This document shows positions 27,648 to 36,385 of a stretch of DNA of 64,000 nt, piece by piece; the first letter of the stretch is position 1, and the number at the start of each line of letters is the position of its first letter. The position numbers were made by a program, and so were the translations under genes. Origin of the DNA: an uncultured Ramlibacter sp. (GTDB lineage: Bacteria > Pseudomonadota > Gammaproteobacteria > Burkholderiales > Burkholderiaceae_C); contig NZ_CAKZHQ010000049.1 of the NCBI RefSeq assembly GCF_936925435.1, positions 62,001 through 126,000 of the forward strand. Reading direction: 5' to 3'. A model generated the notes under the pieces. The model searched no databases, was not told where the DNA came from, and worked only from the letters and a program-made list of their open reading frames with translations.

Positions 27648-28724
27648 TCAGAAGGCGTGGGTGATGCCCAAGCTGAGGCCGTTGGAGGTCGACTTCGCAT
27701 TGGCCACCAGGTAGTTGTTTTTCCAGTGCGTGGAGTCCAGTTCCAGGTAGACCTTGCTGCGCCGGCTGAACTTGTATTCAACGAAGGCCAGCAGGCGGTT
27801 GAAGCCGTCGTCCGTCATGCCGGTCCTGGCGCGCTCGGCGTTGTAGTAGCCCGCCAGCACGTCGATCGTGGGCGTGGCGGCGTAGTTGACGCCGGCGGCG
27901 ATCAGCCGGTTGCGGGTCTGGGTGGTTGCCGAAGTCTCAGCCTTGTTGTAGCCCACGTTGGCCATCAGGCGCAGCGTTGGCAGCACCAGCCAGCTGGCGC
28001 CGATGTTGCTGGCGCGCAGCTCGCGGTCGTTCAGGTCGCGGAACTGGGTGTACGCGCTGGTGACGGAAAAGCCGTTGCTCAGGTAGTCCAGGCCCAGGCC
28101 GGCCGACTGCAGCCTGGACGTGTCCGCCGTCACCTCGCCGAAGCTGTACATCGCGCGCGCCACCACCGGGCCGACGGGCAGCGAGTACTTCAGACCGTTG
28201 TTGACGCGGTTGGACGAGCCGCTGGAGCCGGTGTTGCCGAACTCGATGCCCAGCTGGTGGCCGGTCAGGCTGGTGATCTGGATGTTGGGGTTCATGCCGG
28301 CAAAGCGCAGGCCGATGGGATCGGTGACGCCGGCGGAGTCCGCCAGCAGCGTGTTCTGCCGTCCCGCCATCAGCTGGCCCCAGCTGCCGCTCAGACCGAC
28401 CACGGAGGCGCGGTCGAAGTAGGTCAGGGCATTGGCCTGGATGCCGCTGTCGGCGTTGATGCCCGACTCCAGGTTGAACAGCGCCCGCGTGCCGCCGCCC
28501 AGGTCCTCGGAGCCGCGGATGCCCCAGCGGCTGGTCGGGCCGACGCCGCTGGCCACCACCGTGGTGTCGTTCGCATCGCGGGTGTAGGCGGCCGTCAGGC
28601 CGGTCTGCTTGCGCGCCGACAGGTCGACGATGCCGTACAGCGTCATGCTGGTGGCGGCGCTCTGGGCCATGGCGGACGCGCTCACGCACAGGCAGGCGGC
28701 AAGCGCCAGTGTCTTCATCTTCAT
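27648..28724 (-). CDS. Gram-negative general porin
   Basis: This 358-aa outer-membrane beta-barrel has a signal peptide (LALAACLCVSASAMAQ), the N-terminal MTLYGIVDLSARKQTG, the loop-3-like ANALTYFDRASVVGLSGSWG and the C-terminal strand ending LSLGITHAF, whose terminal Phe is the outer-membrane assembly signal. It is a Burkholderiales trimeric porin of the Omp32 type. In an apparent operon with Bug receptors and a solute-binding lipoprotein, it may supply outer-membrane entry for an organic anion, as inference. Confidence 0.92.
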   Translation of the reverse strand: MKMKTLALAACLCVSASAMAQSAATSMTLYGIVDLSARKQTGLTAAYTRDANDTTVVASGVGPTSRWGIRGSEDLGGGTRALFNLESGINADSGIQANALTYFDRASVVGLSGSWGQLMAGRQNTLLADSAGVTDPIGLRFAGMNPNIQITSLTGHQLGIEFGNTGSSGSSNRVNNGLKYSLPVGPVVARAMYSFGEVTADTSRLQSAGLGLDYLSNGFSVTSAYTQFRDLNDRELRASNIGASWLVLPTLRLMANVGYNKAETSATTQTRNRLIAAGVNYAATPTIDVLAGYYNAERARTGMTDDGFNRLLAFVEYKFSRRSKVYLELDSTHWKNNYLVANAKSTSNGLSLGITHAF

Positions 28725-28768
28725 GGTGTCTCTCTCCTCGTTGTTGACTCTGTTGTTGCGCGCGGCGC

Positions 28769-29740
28769 TTATTGGCGTGGCACCTTGGCGCGGATGATCA
28801 CGTCCGCCCAGCGGCGGGTCTCGGACGCCAGCAGTTCACCCAGCTGCTCGGGTGTTCCTCCCCGGGGTGTGACATTCAGGTCGGCCAGCTGCTTGCGCAC
28901 GCCGGGGTCGGCAAGGACCTTGTTCACTTCGCGATTGAGCTGCGCAACCACGGCCGGCGGCGTGCGTGCGGGCGCGGCCAGCGCGTTCCAGGAGGCCACG
29001 TCGAAGCCGGCCACGCCGCTCTCCACCATGGTGGGCACGTCGGGCAGGCTCGCGGCGCGGCGCGCGCCCATCACCGCCAAGGGCTGCACCGCCTTGGCAG
29101 CGATCTGCGGCAGCATGGGGCCCAGGATCTCGACCGCGGCATCGACCTGGCCGCCGCGCAGCGCCGTCAGCACGGCCGGCGAGCCGTTGAAGGGCACGAC
29201 CTGGAAGTCGACCCCGGCGCTGGTCTTGAGCAGTTCCGCCGACAGGTGCTGCGAGCTGCCGACGTTGATGGTCGCCATGTTCAGTTTGCCGGGATTGGCC
29301 CTGGCATAGGCCAGCAGCTCCTTCATGCTCTTGAAGCGGCTGTCGGCGGCGGTGAGCACGGCGATGTCGAACACACCCAGCGTGGCCACGGGTGCGAAGT
29401 CCTTCTGCGCGTTGAAGGGCAGCGACTGGAACAGCGTGGCGCTGACGGCCGTGCCGTTGCTCATGAGCAGCAGGGTGTGGCCGTCGGGTTCGGCCTTGGC
29501 CACCATGTCGCCGGCCACGACGCCGCCGGCGCCCGGCTTGTTCTCCACCACCACGCTCTGGCGCAGCTGCTCGCCCAGCTTCTGGGCGATGGCGCGCGCC
29601 ACCAGGTCGGCGATGCCGCCGGGGCCGAAGGGCACGACGATGCGCACGGGCTTGGACGGGAAGGCCTGGGCCAGGGCCCAGGTGGGCGTGAAAGCGACGG
29701 GGAGGGCGGCGGCGCCGCCGATCAGGGTGCGGCGGCGCAT
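28769..29740 (-). CDS. Bug/TctC solute receptor
   Basis: This 323-aa Bug-family receptor has a signal peptide (MRRRTLIGGAAALPVAFTPT) with twin Arg, then AFPSKPVRIVVPFGPGG, VVENKPGAGGVVAGDMV, EPDGHTLLLMSNG and RAANP-type ANPGKLNMATINVG. The start at 29740 is chosen for the signal peptide; the frame continues upstream into the preceding gene. Its ATG overlaps the stop codon of the metallo-hydrolase gene by one base, so the two are coupled. Ligand unknown; no TctA/TctB nearby. Confidence 0.9.
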   Translation of the reverse strand: MRRRTLIGGAAALPVAFTPTWALAQAFPSKPVRIVVPFGPGGIADLVARAIAQKLGEQLRQSVVVENKPGAGGVVAGDMVAKAEPDGHTLLLMSNGTAVSATLFQSLPFNAQKDFAPVATLGVFDIAVLTAADSRFKSMKELLAYARANPGKLNMATINVGSSQHLSAELLKTSAGVDFQVVPFNGSPAVLTALRGGQVDAAVEILGPMLPQIAAKAVQPLAVMGARRAASLPDVPTMVESGVAGFDVASWNALAAPARTPPAVVAQLNREVNKVLADPGVRKQLADLNVTPRGGTPEQLGELLASETRRWADVIIRAKVPRQ

Positions 29741-30585
29741 CAGAACACCGCCTTCTCGCCGGGCTTGAGCGGCAGCACGCGTGTGCTGCTTGCGCCCAGT
29801 GCGCGGCTGTATTGCTCGGGGGTTCCCTTGCCCAGCGGGTTGGCGCCGTAGTGCATGGGAATCACGGACTTGGGCTTGATCCACTCACGCGTGGCGTAGG
29901 CGGCGTCGGCCGGGTCCATGGTGAAGTGGCCGCCGATGGGCATCAGCACCAGGTCGGGCTTGTAGTACTCGGCGATGAAGCGCATGTCGCCGAACAGGCC
30001 GGTGTCGCCCATGTGCCAGATGCGAAAGCCGTTCTCCAGCTCGATGATGAAGCCCACCGGCTCGCCGCCGTAGTGCGCTTCATCCTTGCCGGTGGCCGGG
30101 TTCTTCCAGACCAGCACCGAGGAATGCTCGGCGCGCACCGCCGTCACCTTGATGCCGGGCGCGGGCGTGATGCTGCCGCTCTTGTTGAAGCGCGGCACCA
30201 GGTTGGCCGGCAGGATGCCCAGCAGGCCGACGGCCTGGTTCATGTCGCCGGGCCCATGCAAGGGCACCTGGTGCAGCAGCGCCAGCGCGGGCGCGTCGGC
30301 GAAGTGGTCGAAGTGCGCATGCGTCACCAGCAGCACGTCGATCTTGCCCAGCGCTTCCAGGTTCTTGTACTCGGGCGGTGTCAGCGGATTCAGGCGCAGC
30401 CAGGGGTCGGTCACGATGACCTTGCCGCCGGGCGTGGTGATGCGAAAGGCCGCCTGACCCAGCCACAGGACTTCGGTCTTGCCGGTGGCGGTGACCGCTG
30501 CGGGTGCGGCGGGGGCCTGGGCCCATGCAGCGGGCAATGCAGCGGCCAGAACGCCTGCTGCCAGCAGGCGAATCAATGGTTTCAT
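29740..30585 (-). CDS. Exported metallo-beta-lactamase-fold hydrolase (UPF0173-like)
   Basis: This 281-aa protein has a signal peptide (LLAAGVLAAALPAAWAQA) and an MBL-fold domain: THAHFDHFADAPAL is the metal-binding HxHxDH motif, AEHSSVLVW and GDTGLFGDMRFIAEYY follow, with MPIGGHFTMDP and PMHYGANP supplying the later metal ligands. It resembles UPF0173 metal-dependent hydrolases, with the unusual feature of being exported. It sits between two Bug receptor genes, coupled to the downstream one. Substrate unknown; a lactone or ester taken up by the neighbours is possible. Confidence 0.85.
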   Translation of the reverse strand: MKPLIRLLAAGVLAAALPAAWAQAPAAPAAVTATGKTEVLWLGQAAFRITTPGGKVIVTDPWLRLNPLTPPEYKNLEALGKIDVLLVTHAHFDHFADAPALALLHQVPLHGPGDMNQAVGLLGILPANLVPRFNKSGSITPAPGIKVTAVRAEHSSVLVWKNPATGKDEAHYGGEPVGFIIELENGFRIWHMGDTGLFGDMRFIAEYYKPDLVLMPIGGHFTMDPADAAYATREWIKPKSVIPMHYGANPLGKGTPEQYSRALGASSTRVLPLKPGEKAVF

Positions 30586-30617
30586 GGGTGTCTCCTGTTG
30601 TGTCTTCTTCGCTTGCG

Positions 30618-31625
30618 TCAGTCCACGCTGATGCGGGCGTTCTTCACCACCTGCGCCCAGCGCGGAATCTCTCTGGCGATCAGCTGGGCGAACTGCTGCG
30701 GCGTCGCTGGCGTGGCTTCCGCGCCTTCGGCGGCCAGACGCGAGCGGACCTCCTCCGAAGCCAGTGCCTTGTTCACTTGCTGGTTCAGCAGCGTCACCAC
30801 ATCAGCCGGCGTGCCCGCTGGCGCCGCCAGGCCGTACCACTGGTCGGCCTCGAAACCCTTGGTGCCGGCGACACCGCTCTCGGCGACGGTGGGCACATCC
30901 GGCAACAGGGCCAGGCGCCTGGGGCTGGAGACGGCCAGGGCGCGCAGCTTGCCGGCCTTGATGTGCGGCAGCAGGGCCGGGATGCCGGTGAACAGCACCT
31001 GCACCTGGCCGGCCAGCAGGTCGGTCACCGAGGGCGCCGTGCCGCGGTAGGGGATGTGCAGGAAGGAAGCCTGGGTCTGCATCTTCAGGTATTCCATCGT
31101 GGTGTGGGCCGCGCTGCCATTGCCGCCCGAGCCATAGGCCAGCTGGCCGGGCCTGGCCTTGGCCAGGGCGATCAGCTCCTTGAGGTTGTGCGCAGGGAGC
31201 GCGGCGTTGACCACCAGCACGTTGGGCACGCGTGCGATCCAGGCCACCGGGGCGAAGCTGCGTTGCGGGTCGTAGGGCAGCTTGGGGTAGAGCGCGGGGT
31301 TGATGGCCAGGGTGCCGATATGGCCCATCAGCAGGGTGTAGCCGTCGGCCGGCGACTTGGCGGCGCGGTCGGCGCCCAGCGAGCCGCCGGCGCCGGGCAC
31401 GTTGTCGATGAGAACGGGCTGGTTGAAGGCCTTGCCCAGTTCCAGGCCAATGGCCCGCGCCAGCACGTCGGACGAGCCGCCGGGCGTGAAGGGCACGATG
31501 ATGCGCAGCGGCTTGGAGGGGAAGGGGCTCTGGGCCTGGGCGCTGGCCAGGGCCAGCGGGCCGGCGGCCAGGGTGGCCAGCAGCGCGCGGCGGTTCAAGG
31601 GGTTGGCAAGGGCATTGTGGGTCAC
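30618..31625 (-). CDS. Bug/TctC solute receptor
   Basis: This 335-aa Bug receptor has a signal peptide (NRRALLATLAAGPLALASAQ), then FPSKPLRIIVPFTPGGSSDV, IDNVPGAGGSLGADR and SPADGYTLLMGHIGTLAINP. The start codon is a GTG at 31625 (product read MTHNALANP); no ATG lies close by upstream of the signal peptide. It heads a minus-strand series of receptor - metallohydrolase - receptor - porin - solute-binding lipoprotein with short gaps. Ligand unknown. Confidence 0.88.
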   Translation of the reverse strand: MTHNALANPLNRRALLATLAAGPLALASAQAQSPFPSKPLRIIVPFTPGGSSDVLARAIGLELGKAFNQPVLIDNVPGAGGSLGADRAAKSPADGYTLLMGHIGTLAINPALYPKLPYDPQRSFAPVAWIARVPNVLVVNAALPAHNLKELIALAKARPGQLAYGSGGNGSAAHTTMEYLKMQTQASFLHIPYRGTAPSVTDLLAGQVQVLFTGIPALLPHIKAGKLRALAVSSPRRLALLPDVPTVAESGVAGTKGFEADQWYGLAAPAGTPADVVTLLNQQVNKALASEEVRSRLAAEGAEATPATPQQFAQLIAREIPRWAQVVKNARISVD

Positions 31626-31696
31626 CTATCGAGTATCGGCCGCGGCCGGCCCATCCGCCTTGCAAGATGGCGCTGCAGCGTTGCGTTTTGCTTATT

Positions 31697-32950
31697 TCAA
31701 AACAGGGTGGCGGCGACCGCCGTCTGGCGCAGCGCGGCCAGCACCTCCAGGCAGGCCGACGAGGCCAGGGCGTCGCGCCGTTGCGTGATGCCGATCGCGC
31801 GCTCCGAGCCGGGCAACGGGGCCGAGACATGGGCCAGCAGGCCGGCCTGGACCTCGGCGCGCACCTGCAGGGGCGAGATCAGCGCGACGTGGTCGCTGGC
31901 CAGCAACACAGAGCGAACGACGGCCGTGCTGTGCGCGCTCAGGATGACGCGCGGCGCAGCCAGGCCTGCATCGGCAAAAAGCCGGTCGAACACTGCCTGC
32001 GCGGGCGTGCCCGGCAGCGGCCCCACCCAGGCATAGGCGGCCAGCCGCTTGAGCGAGGCCTTGCGGCCGCCGGCCAGCAGCGGGTGGCCGGCGCGGCCGA
32101 CGGCGACGAAGCGGTCGATCAGCAGCACTTCTTCGGCCAGGTCGTCCGCCAGCGCTGCGCCGCGCAGCGGGCCGACCATGAAATCGATCTCGGCCGTGCG
32201 CAGCATCTGCGTCAGCGACTCATAGGTGCCGTCCTTGACCGTGAAATGGATGCCCGATGCCGTGCCCATGGCCAGCGCCACGGCCTGCGGGACGAGCACG
32301 TCGCTGGCCATGGGCAGGGTGCCGATCACCACCCGCGTGCCGCCCTGGCCGCGCCAGCGCGCAAGTTCCTCGTGGCCGACCCGGATCTCGGCCAGGGCCA
32401 GTTGCGCCTGCTGGTGCATCCAGCGGCCCGACTCGTTCAGGCGCGCACCGATGCGCGTGCGCTCGAGCAGCGGCATCTTGGCCAGGTGCTCGAGCCGGCG
32501 CAGCGCCTGGTGCAGCGCCGGCTGCGACATGCCGATGTGGGCGGCGGCGGCGCTCTCGGTGGCGTGGTTCGCGCGTGCCACGATCGCCTGCAGCAGCGTA
32601 TCGCTGGCCAGCCGCGGCAGGGCCGCCACCGATGCCTGTGCGCCGCGCAAGCGCAGACCATCGGCCGCCACCTGCAATTCTTCCAGGGCACGCGCCACCC
32701 GCACGGCGAGAATCTGGCCGGCGGGCGTGGCCGTCATGCCCAGGGCGCCGCGTTCGAACAGCTTGATGCCCAACATCGCCTCGGCGCGCTGCACGGCGCG
32801 CGTCACCGACGAGGGCGACTGGTGCAGCGCGCGTGCCGCCTCGCTCACCCCGCCGGCCACCACCACAGAGGCAACGGCGCGCAAGGAGCGCAGCGGCACC
32901 ATGGCGGCCGCGGCGTCGCCGTCCTGGGCCCGCAGCGTGCTGGTCTTCAT
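31697..32950 (-). CDS. LysR-type regulator with two HTH domains
   Basis: At 417 aa this is about 110 residues longer than a normal LysR protein, because two winged-HTH domains precede the effector domain. The first (residues about 20-88) reads GGVSEAARALHQSPSSVTRA, followed by LGIKLFERG. The second (about 117-185) reads ATESAAAAHIGMSQPALHQA with RLEHLAKMPLLERT. The effector-binding half starts TRVVIGTLPMASDVLVP and includes AEIDFMVGPLRGAALADDL. The next gene upstream is another LysR regulator, 1 bp away. Likely targets are the adjacent receptor series; unproven. Confidence 0.87.
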   Translation of the reverse strand: MKTSTLRAQDGDAAAAMVPLRSLRAVASVVVAGGVSEAARALHQSPSSVTRAVQRAEAMLGIKLFERGALGMTATPAGQILAVRVARALEELQVAADGLRLRGAQASVAALPRLASDTLLQAIVARANHATESAAAAHIGMSQPALHQALRRLEHLAKMPLLERTRIGARLNESGRWMHQQAQLALAEIRVGHEELARWRGQGGTRVVIGTLPMASDVLVPQAVALAMGTASGIHFTVKDGTYESLTQMLRTAEIDFMVGPLRGAALADDLAEEVLLIDRFVAVGRAGHPLLAGGRKASLKRLAAYAWVGPLPGTPAQAVFDRLFADAGLAAPRVILSAHSTAVVRSVLLASDHVALISPLQVRAEVQAGLLAHVSAPLPGSERAIGITQRRDALASSACLEVLAALRQTAVAATLF

Positions 32951-32951
32951 G

Positions 32952-33866
32952 CTACTTGCGCCCCGCGGGCTTGGCCCGGGCCCGGATGGCCTGGGTCAGC
33001 AGCTGGGCGAAGGCGGTGGCGGCGGGCGACAGGCTGCGGCCGTTGCGGCGCACCAGGCCGATGGTGCGGGTGATGCCCGGGTCCGCCAGGCGCACGCCGA
33101 CCACGGCGCCCGATTCGCGCGGCAGCGCCAGCTGCGGCACGACGGCAATCGCCAGGCCGTTTTCCACGATGCCGATCAGGGTGGAGACATGGCGCACCTC
33201 GCAGACCGGCCGCGGCAGGCGCTTGACCTCGGCCAGCGCCTGGTCGATCAACACCCGGTTGCGGCTTTCGTGCGAGACCAGGGCATAGGGATGGCGGGCC
33301 AGCTCCTCCCAGCGCACCGTGCGCCGCCTGGCCAGGGGATGGTCGGCCGGACAGGCCACGACGAAGGGCTCCTTGAGCAGCGGCGTGAACTCCACCTCCG
33401 GGTCCTGCATGCCGATGTAGTCCAGCGCGAAATCCGATTCGCCTTGCTTGACGCTGGCCAGCACCTCGTCCGCGCCCTCTTCGATGAGGCGCACCAGCAC
33501 ATGGGGATGCTTCTCGCGAAACGACCGGATCACGCCCGGCAGGAAGTGGTGGACGGCGGAGAACACGCAGCCCACGGTCACGTCGCCCGCTTCCAGATGG
33601 GCGACGTCGTGCAGGCTGACCACCGAGCGGTCGAGCTCGTCGACCACGCTGCGCACCTGACCCAGGAAGCGCTGGCCCAGCAGGGTCAGCTCGACGCTGC
33701 GTGTCGTGCGGTCGAACAGGCGCACGCCCAGGACGCCTTCCAGATGGGAGATGCGGCGCGACAGCGCGGGCTGCGACAGATGCAGCGACTGGGCGGCGGC
33801 AGCGAAGCTCTGCAGCTGGCCGACGGTGACGAAGGCGCGCAGGTCCGCCAGGGAGGGCTTCACCAT
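32952..33866 (-). CDS. LysR-type regulator
   Basis: This 304-aa LysR protein has HTH residues about 5-64 (LRAFVTVGQLQSFAAAAQSL, then LSQPALSRRISHLEGVLGVR) and an effector domain with GDVTVGCVFSAVHHFLPGVI, SDFALDYIGMQ and NGLAIAVVPQLALPR, resembling the CbbR/GbpR-type subgroup. It diverges from the Bug-PrpD-CoA transferase series with 105 bp between starts and a LysR-box-like dyad in the gap. It is the probable regulator of that series and runs into the tandem-HTH LysR gene. Confidence 0.88.
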   Translation of the reverse strand: MVKPSLADLRAFVTVGQLQSFAAAAQSLHLSQPALSRRISHLEGVLGVRLFDRTTRSVELTLLGQRFLGQVRSVVDELDRSVVSLHDVAHLEAGDVTVGCVFSAVHHFLPGVIRSFREKHPHVLVRLIEEGADEVLASVKQGESDFALDYIGMQDPEVEFTPLLKEPFVVACPADHPLARRRTVRWEELARHPYALVSHESRNRVLIDQALAEVKRLPRPVCEVRHVSTLIGIVENGLAIAVVPQLALPRESGAVVGVRLADPGITRTIGLVRRNGRSLSPAATAFAQLLTQAIRARAKPAGRK

Positions 33867-33877
33867 GGTTCAGGCCG

Positions 33878-33892
33878 ATTCATGCAGTGAAT
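33878..33892. promoter_or_regulatory. LysR-box-like dyad (T-N11-A)
   Basis: ATTCA-TGCAG-TGAAT is a perfect 5-bp-arm dyad containing T-N11-A, placed 12 bp from the LysR start and 80 bp before the Bug receptor start: the expected site for autorepression and activation of the divergent operon. Confidence 0.55.
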
Positions 33893-33971
33893 GCAACAAG
33901 TCTTCCAAAAGATGCAATTTACAACAGCTGACGGCCACCGCATCATCGCGCCATAAAAAGGAGACAAGTCC

Positions 33972-34940
33972 ATGCTTCGCCGCCATCTTTTGCAGGCAGC
34001 GTCGGCTGCTATCGCGTTGCCGCAACTGGCCCGCGCACAGGCCTGGCCAGCCAAAGCGATCCGCTACATCGTCCCGGTCGCGGCCGGCGGCGGCAGCGAC
34101 ATGATCGCCCGCGTGGTCACCGAGCGCTGGGGCCGCCTGCTGGGCCAGAGCTTCGTGGTCGATAACCAGGGCGGTGGCGGCGGCGTAGTCGCCTGCCAGA
34201 CCGCGGCGCGGGCTGCCCCGGACGGCTACACCCTGCTGCAGGGCTATGTCGCCACGCACGGCACCACGCCGGCCACGCGCAAGGTGGCCTACGACGCCAT
34301 CAAGGACTTCACGCCCATCGGCATGATCGGTGCCACGCCCAATGTGCTGGCCATCAACGCCAGCCTGCCGGTCAAGGACATCAAGGAGTTCATCGATTAC
34401 GTCAAGCGCAGTCCCGGCAAGGTCAACTACGGCTCGGCCGGGCCCGGCTCGCTGACCCATCTGACGATGGAGCTGTTCAAGCAGGAGACCGGTATCTTCA
34501 TGCTGCACATCCCCTACCGCGGCATCGCGCCGGCCATCAACGACGTGCTGGGCGGCCAGACCCAGGCCATGTTCCCTGGCCTGGCGGCGGCGCTGCCGCA
34601 CCTGCGCTCGGGCCGCATGCGCGCCCTGGCCGTTACCGGCAAGCAGCGCAGTCCCCAGCTCAAGGACGTGCCGACCATGGACGAGGTCGGCTTCAAGGGC
34701 TTTGACGCCATGCAGTGGTACGGCTCGGTGGGCCCGGCCGGCCTGCCGGCCGACATCGTGCGCCGCCTCAATGAAACCCAGGTGGCCGTGCTCAAGGTGC
34801 CCGACCTGGCCGAAAAGCTCGCCGGTGAGGCCGTCGAGCCCTGGCCGATGACGCCCGAGCAGTTCGGCCAGTACATCCGCGCCGACATCGAGCGCTGGAC
34901 CGCGCTGGCCAAGGCCCGCAAGATCCAGCTCGACGAATAG
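33972..34940 (+). CDS. Bug/TctC solute receptor (PrpD operon, first gene)
   Basis: This 322-aa Bug receptor has a twin-Arg-like signal (MLRRHLLQAASAAIALPQLA), then AWPAKAIRYIVPVAAGGGSD, VVDNQGGGGGVVACQ and APDGYTLLQGYVATH. It is first in a run of seven same-strand genes (receptor, PrpD, CoA transferase, crotonase, reductase, receptor, solute-binding lipoprotein) with small gaps or overlaps. AAGGAGACAAG precedes the start. The ligand is probably the organic acid degraded by that series. Confidence 0.88.
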   Translation: MLRRHLLQAASAAIALPQLARAQAWPAKAIRYIVPVAAGGGSDMIARVVTERWGRLLGQSFVVDNQGGGGGVVACQTAARAAPDGYTLLQGYVATHGTTPATRKVAYDAIKDFTPIGMIGATPNVLAINASLPVKDIKEFIDYVKRSPGKVNYGSAGPGSLTHLTMELFKQETGIFMLHIPYRGIAPAINDVLGGQTQAMFPGLAAALPHLRSGRMRALAVTGKQRSPQLKDVPTMDEVGFKGFDAMQWYGSVGPAGLPADIVRRLNETQVAVLKVPDLAEKLAGEAVEPWPMTPEQFGQYIRADIERWTALAKARKIQLDE

Positions 34941-34986
34941 CGGCCGCACGCCGCCAGCCCTTTTCTTTTCCCAACGACTTTTCCCC

Positions 34987-36357
34987 ATGGCACGCAACAC
35001 CCAAGTCACCGCTGACACAGCGGCTCCCCCGGTCACCAGCATCCTGGCGCGCTTCGTTTCCAGCCACCCGTCCCGGGGCTGGAGCGACGCCGTCGAACGC
35101 GAGGCCCACCGCACTTTTTACAACTGGCTGGGCTGCGCCATCGGCGCCGCGCATCACGAAGCCGCCGATGCGGCGCTGTCTGCCGTCCAGCTGCTGGAGC
35201 CGGCGCCCCAGGCCAGCGTGCTGGGCCGCCGCGACAAGGTGGACATGGGCAGCGCCGCCCTGGTCAACGGCATCACCTCCCACACCTTCGACTTCGACGA
35301 CACCCACCTCAAGACCATCATCCATCCGGCCGGGCCGGTGGCCTCCGCCATCCTGGCCCTGGGCGAGCGCAACGGCAGCAGCGGCCGCGACCTGCTCGAT
35401 GCCCTGGTGCTGGGCATCGATGTGGCCTGCCGCATCGGCAATGTGATGTACCCCGATCACTACGACCGCGGCTGGCACATCACCGGCTCCACCGGCATGC
35501 TGGGCGCGGCAGCCGGCTGCGCGCGCCTGCTGCGGTTGGACGAACAGCAGACCGCGATGGCGTTGGGCATCGCGGCGTCGCAGCCCGTCGGCTTGCGCGA
35601 GCAATTCGGCACCATGACCAAGCCCTTCCATCCGGGCGGCGCGGCGCGCGCAGGCCTGATGTCGGCCCTGCTGGCCAGCAAGGGCTTTACCGCCAGCCCG
35701 CGTGCCCTGGAGGCGCCCCGCGGCTTCGTGCAGGTGGCTTCCGACAAGCGGGCCTGGCACGAGGTGACCGACGAGCTGGGCCAGCGCTTCGAGATCTCGT
35801 TCAACACCTACAAGCCCTTTGCCTGCGGCATCGTCATCCATCCCAGCATCGACGCCTGCGTGCAACTCAAGGACAAGGGCGTCACGCCGGACCAGGTCGA
35901 GCGCATCGAGCTGCGCGTGCACTCCCTGGTGCTGGAACTGACAGGCAAGAAGGCGCCCAAGGACGGCCTGGAGGCCAAGTTCAGCGTCTACCACGGCTGC
36001 GCCCTGGGCCTGATGTACGGCCATGCGGGCGAGGAAGAATTTTCCGACGCGGTGGTGCGCGACCCGCGTGTGATCGAGCTGCGCGACAAGGTGCGCGCCA
36101 CCGTCGACGACTCGATCGATGAGGCCGCGGTCCACGTGGCCGCCGTGCTCAAGGATGGCCGGCGCATCGAGGTCCAGGTCGAGCACGCCATCGGCTCCAT
36201 GAACAACCCGCTGTCCAACGCACAGCTCGAGGCCAAGTTCCATGCCCTGGTTCACCCGGTGCTGGGACAAGCCAAGGCGAGCGAGATCACCCACGCCTGC
36301 TGGGACCTGGCCGCCTTGCCCGACCTGCGCAGCCTGACGGCGCTGTGCCGTCCCTGA
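34987..36357 (+). CDS. MmgE/PrpD family protein
   Basis: This 456-aa protein belongs to the family of 2-methylcitrate dehydratase (PrpD), cis-aconitate decarboxylase and iminodisuccinate epimerase. It shows AHRTFYNWLGCAIGAAHHEA, TSHTFDFDDTHLKTIIHPAGP (active-site region) and KPFHPGGAARAGLMSALLAS, all typical. The true reaction cannot be read from sequence. With a CoA transferase, a crotonase and an MDR reductase downstream and no methylcitrate synthase, it may dehydrate, decarboxylate or isomerise a dicarboxylic or tricarboxylic acid brought in by the Bug receptors. Confidence 0.87.
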   Translation: MARNTQVTADTAAPPVTSILARFVSSHPSRGWSDAVEREAHRTFYNWLGCAIGAAHHEAADAALSAVQLLEPAPQASVLGRRDKVDMGSAALVNGITSHTFDFDDTHLKTIIHPAGPVASAILALGERNGSSGRDLLDALVLGIDVACRIGNVMYPDHYDRGWHITGSTGMLGAAAGCARLLRLDEQQTAMALGIAASQPVGLREQFGTMTKPFHPGGAARAGLMSALLASKGFTASPRALEAPRGFVQVASDKRAWHEVTDELGQRFEISFNTYKPFACGIVIHPSIDACVQLKDKGVTPDQVERIELRVHSLVLELTGKKAPKDGLEAKFSVYHGCALGLMYGHAGEEEFSDAVVRDPRVIELRDKVRATVDDSIDEAAVHVAAVLKDGRRIEVQVEHAIGSMNNPLSNAQLEAKFHALVHPVLGQAKASEITHACWDLAALPDLRSLTALCRP

Positions 36358-36385
36358 GACCTCGCCAGACAAGGACACGCAGCCC

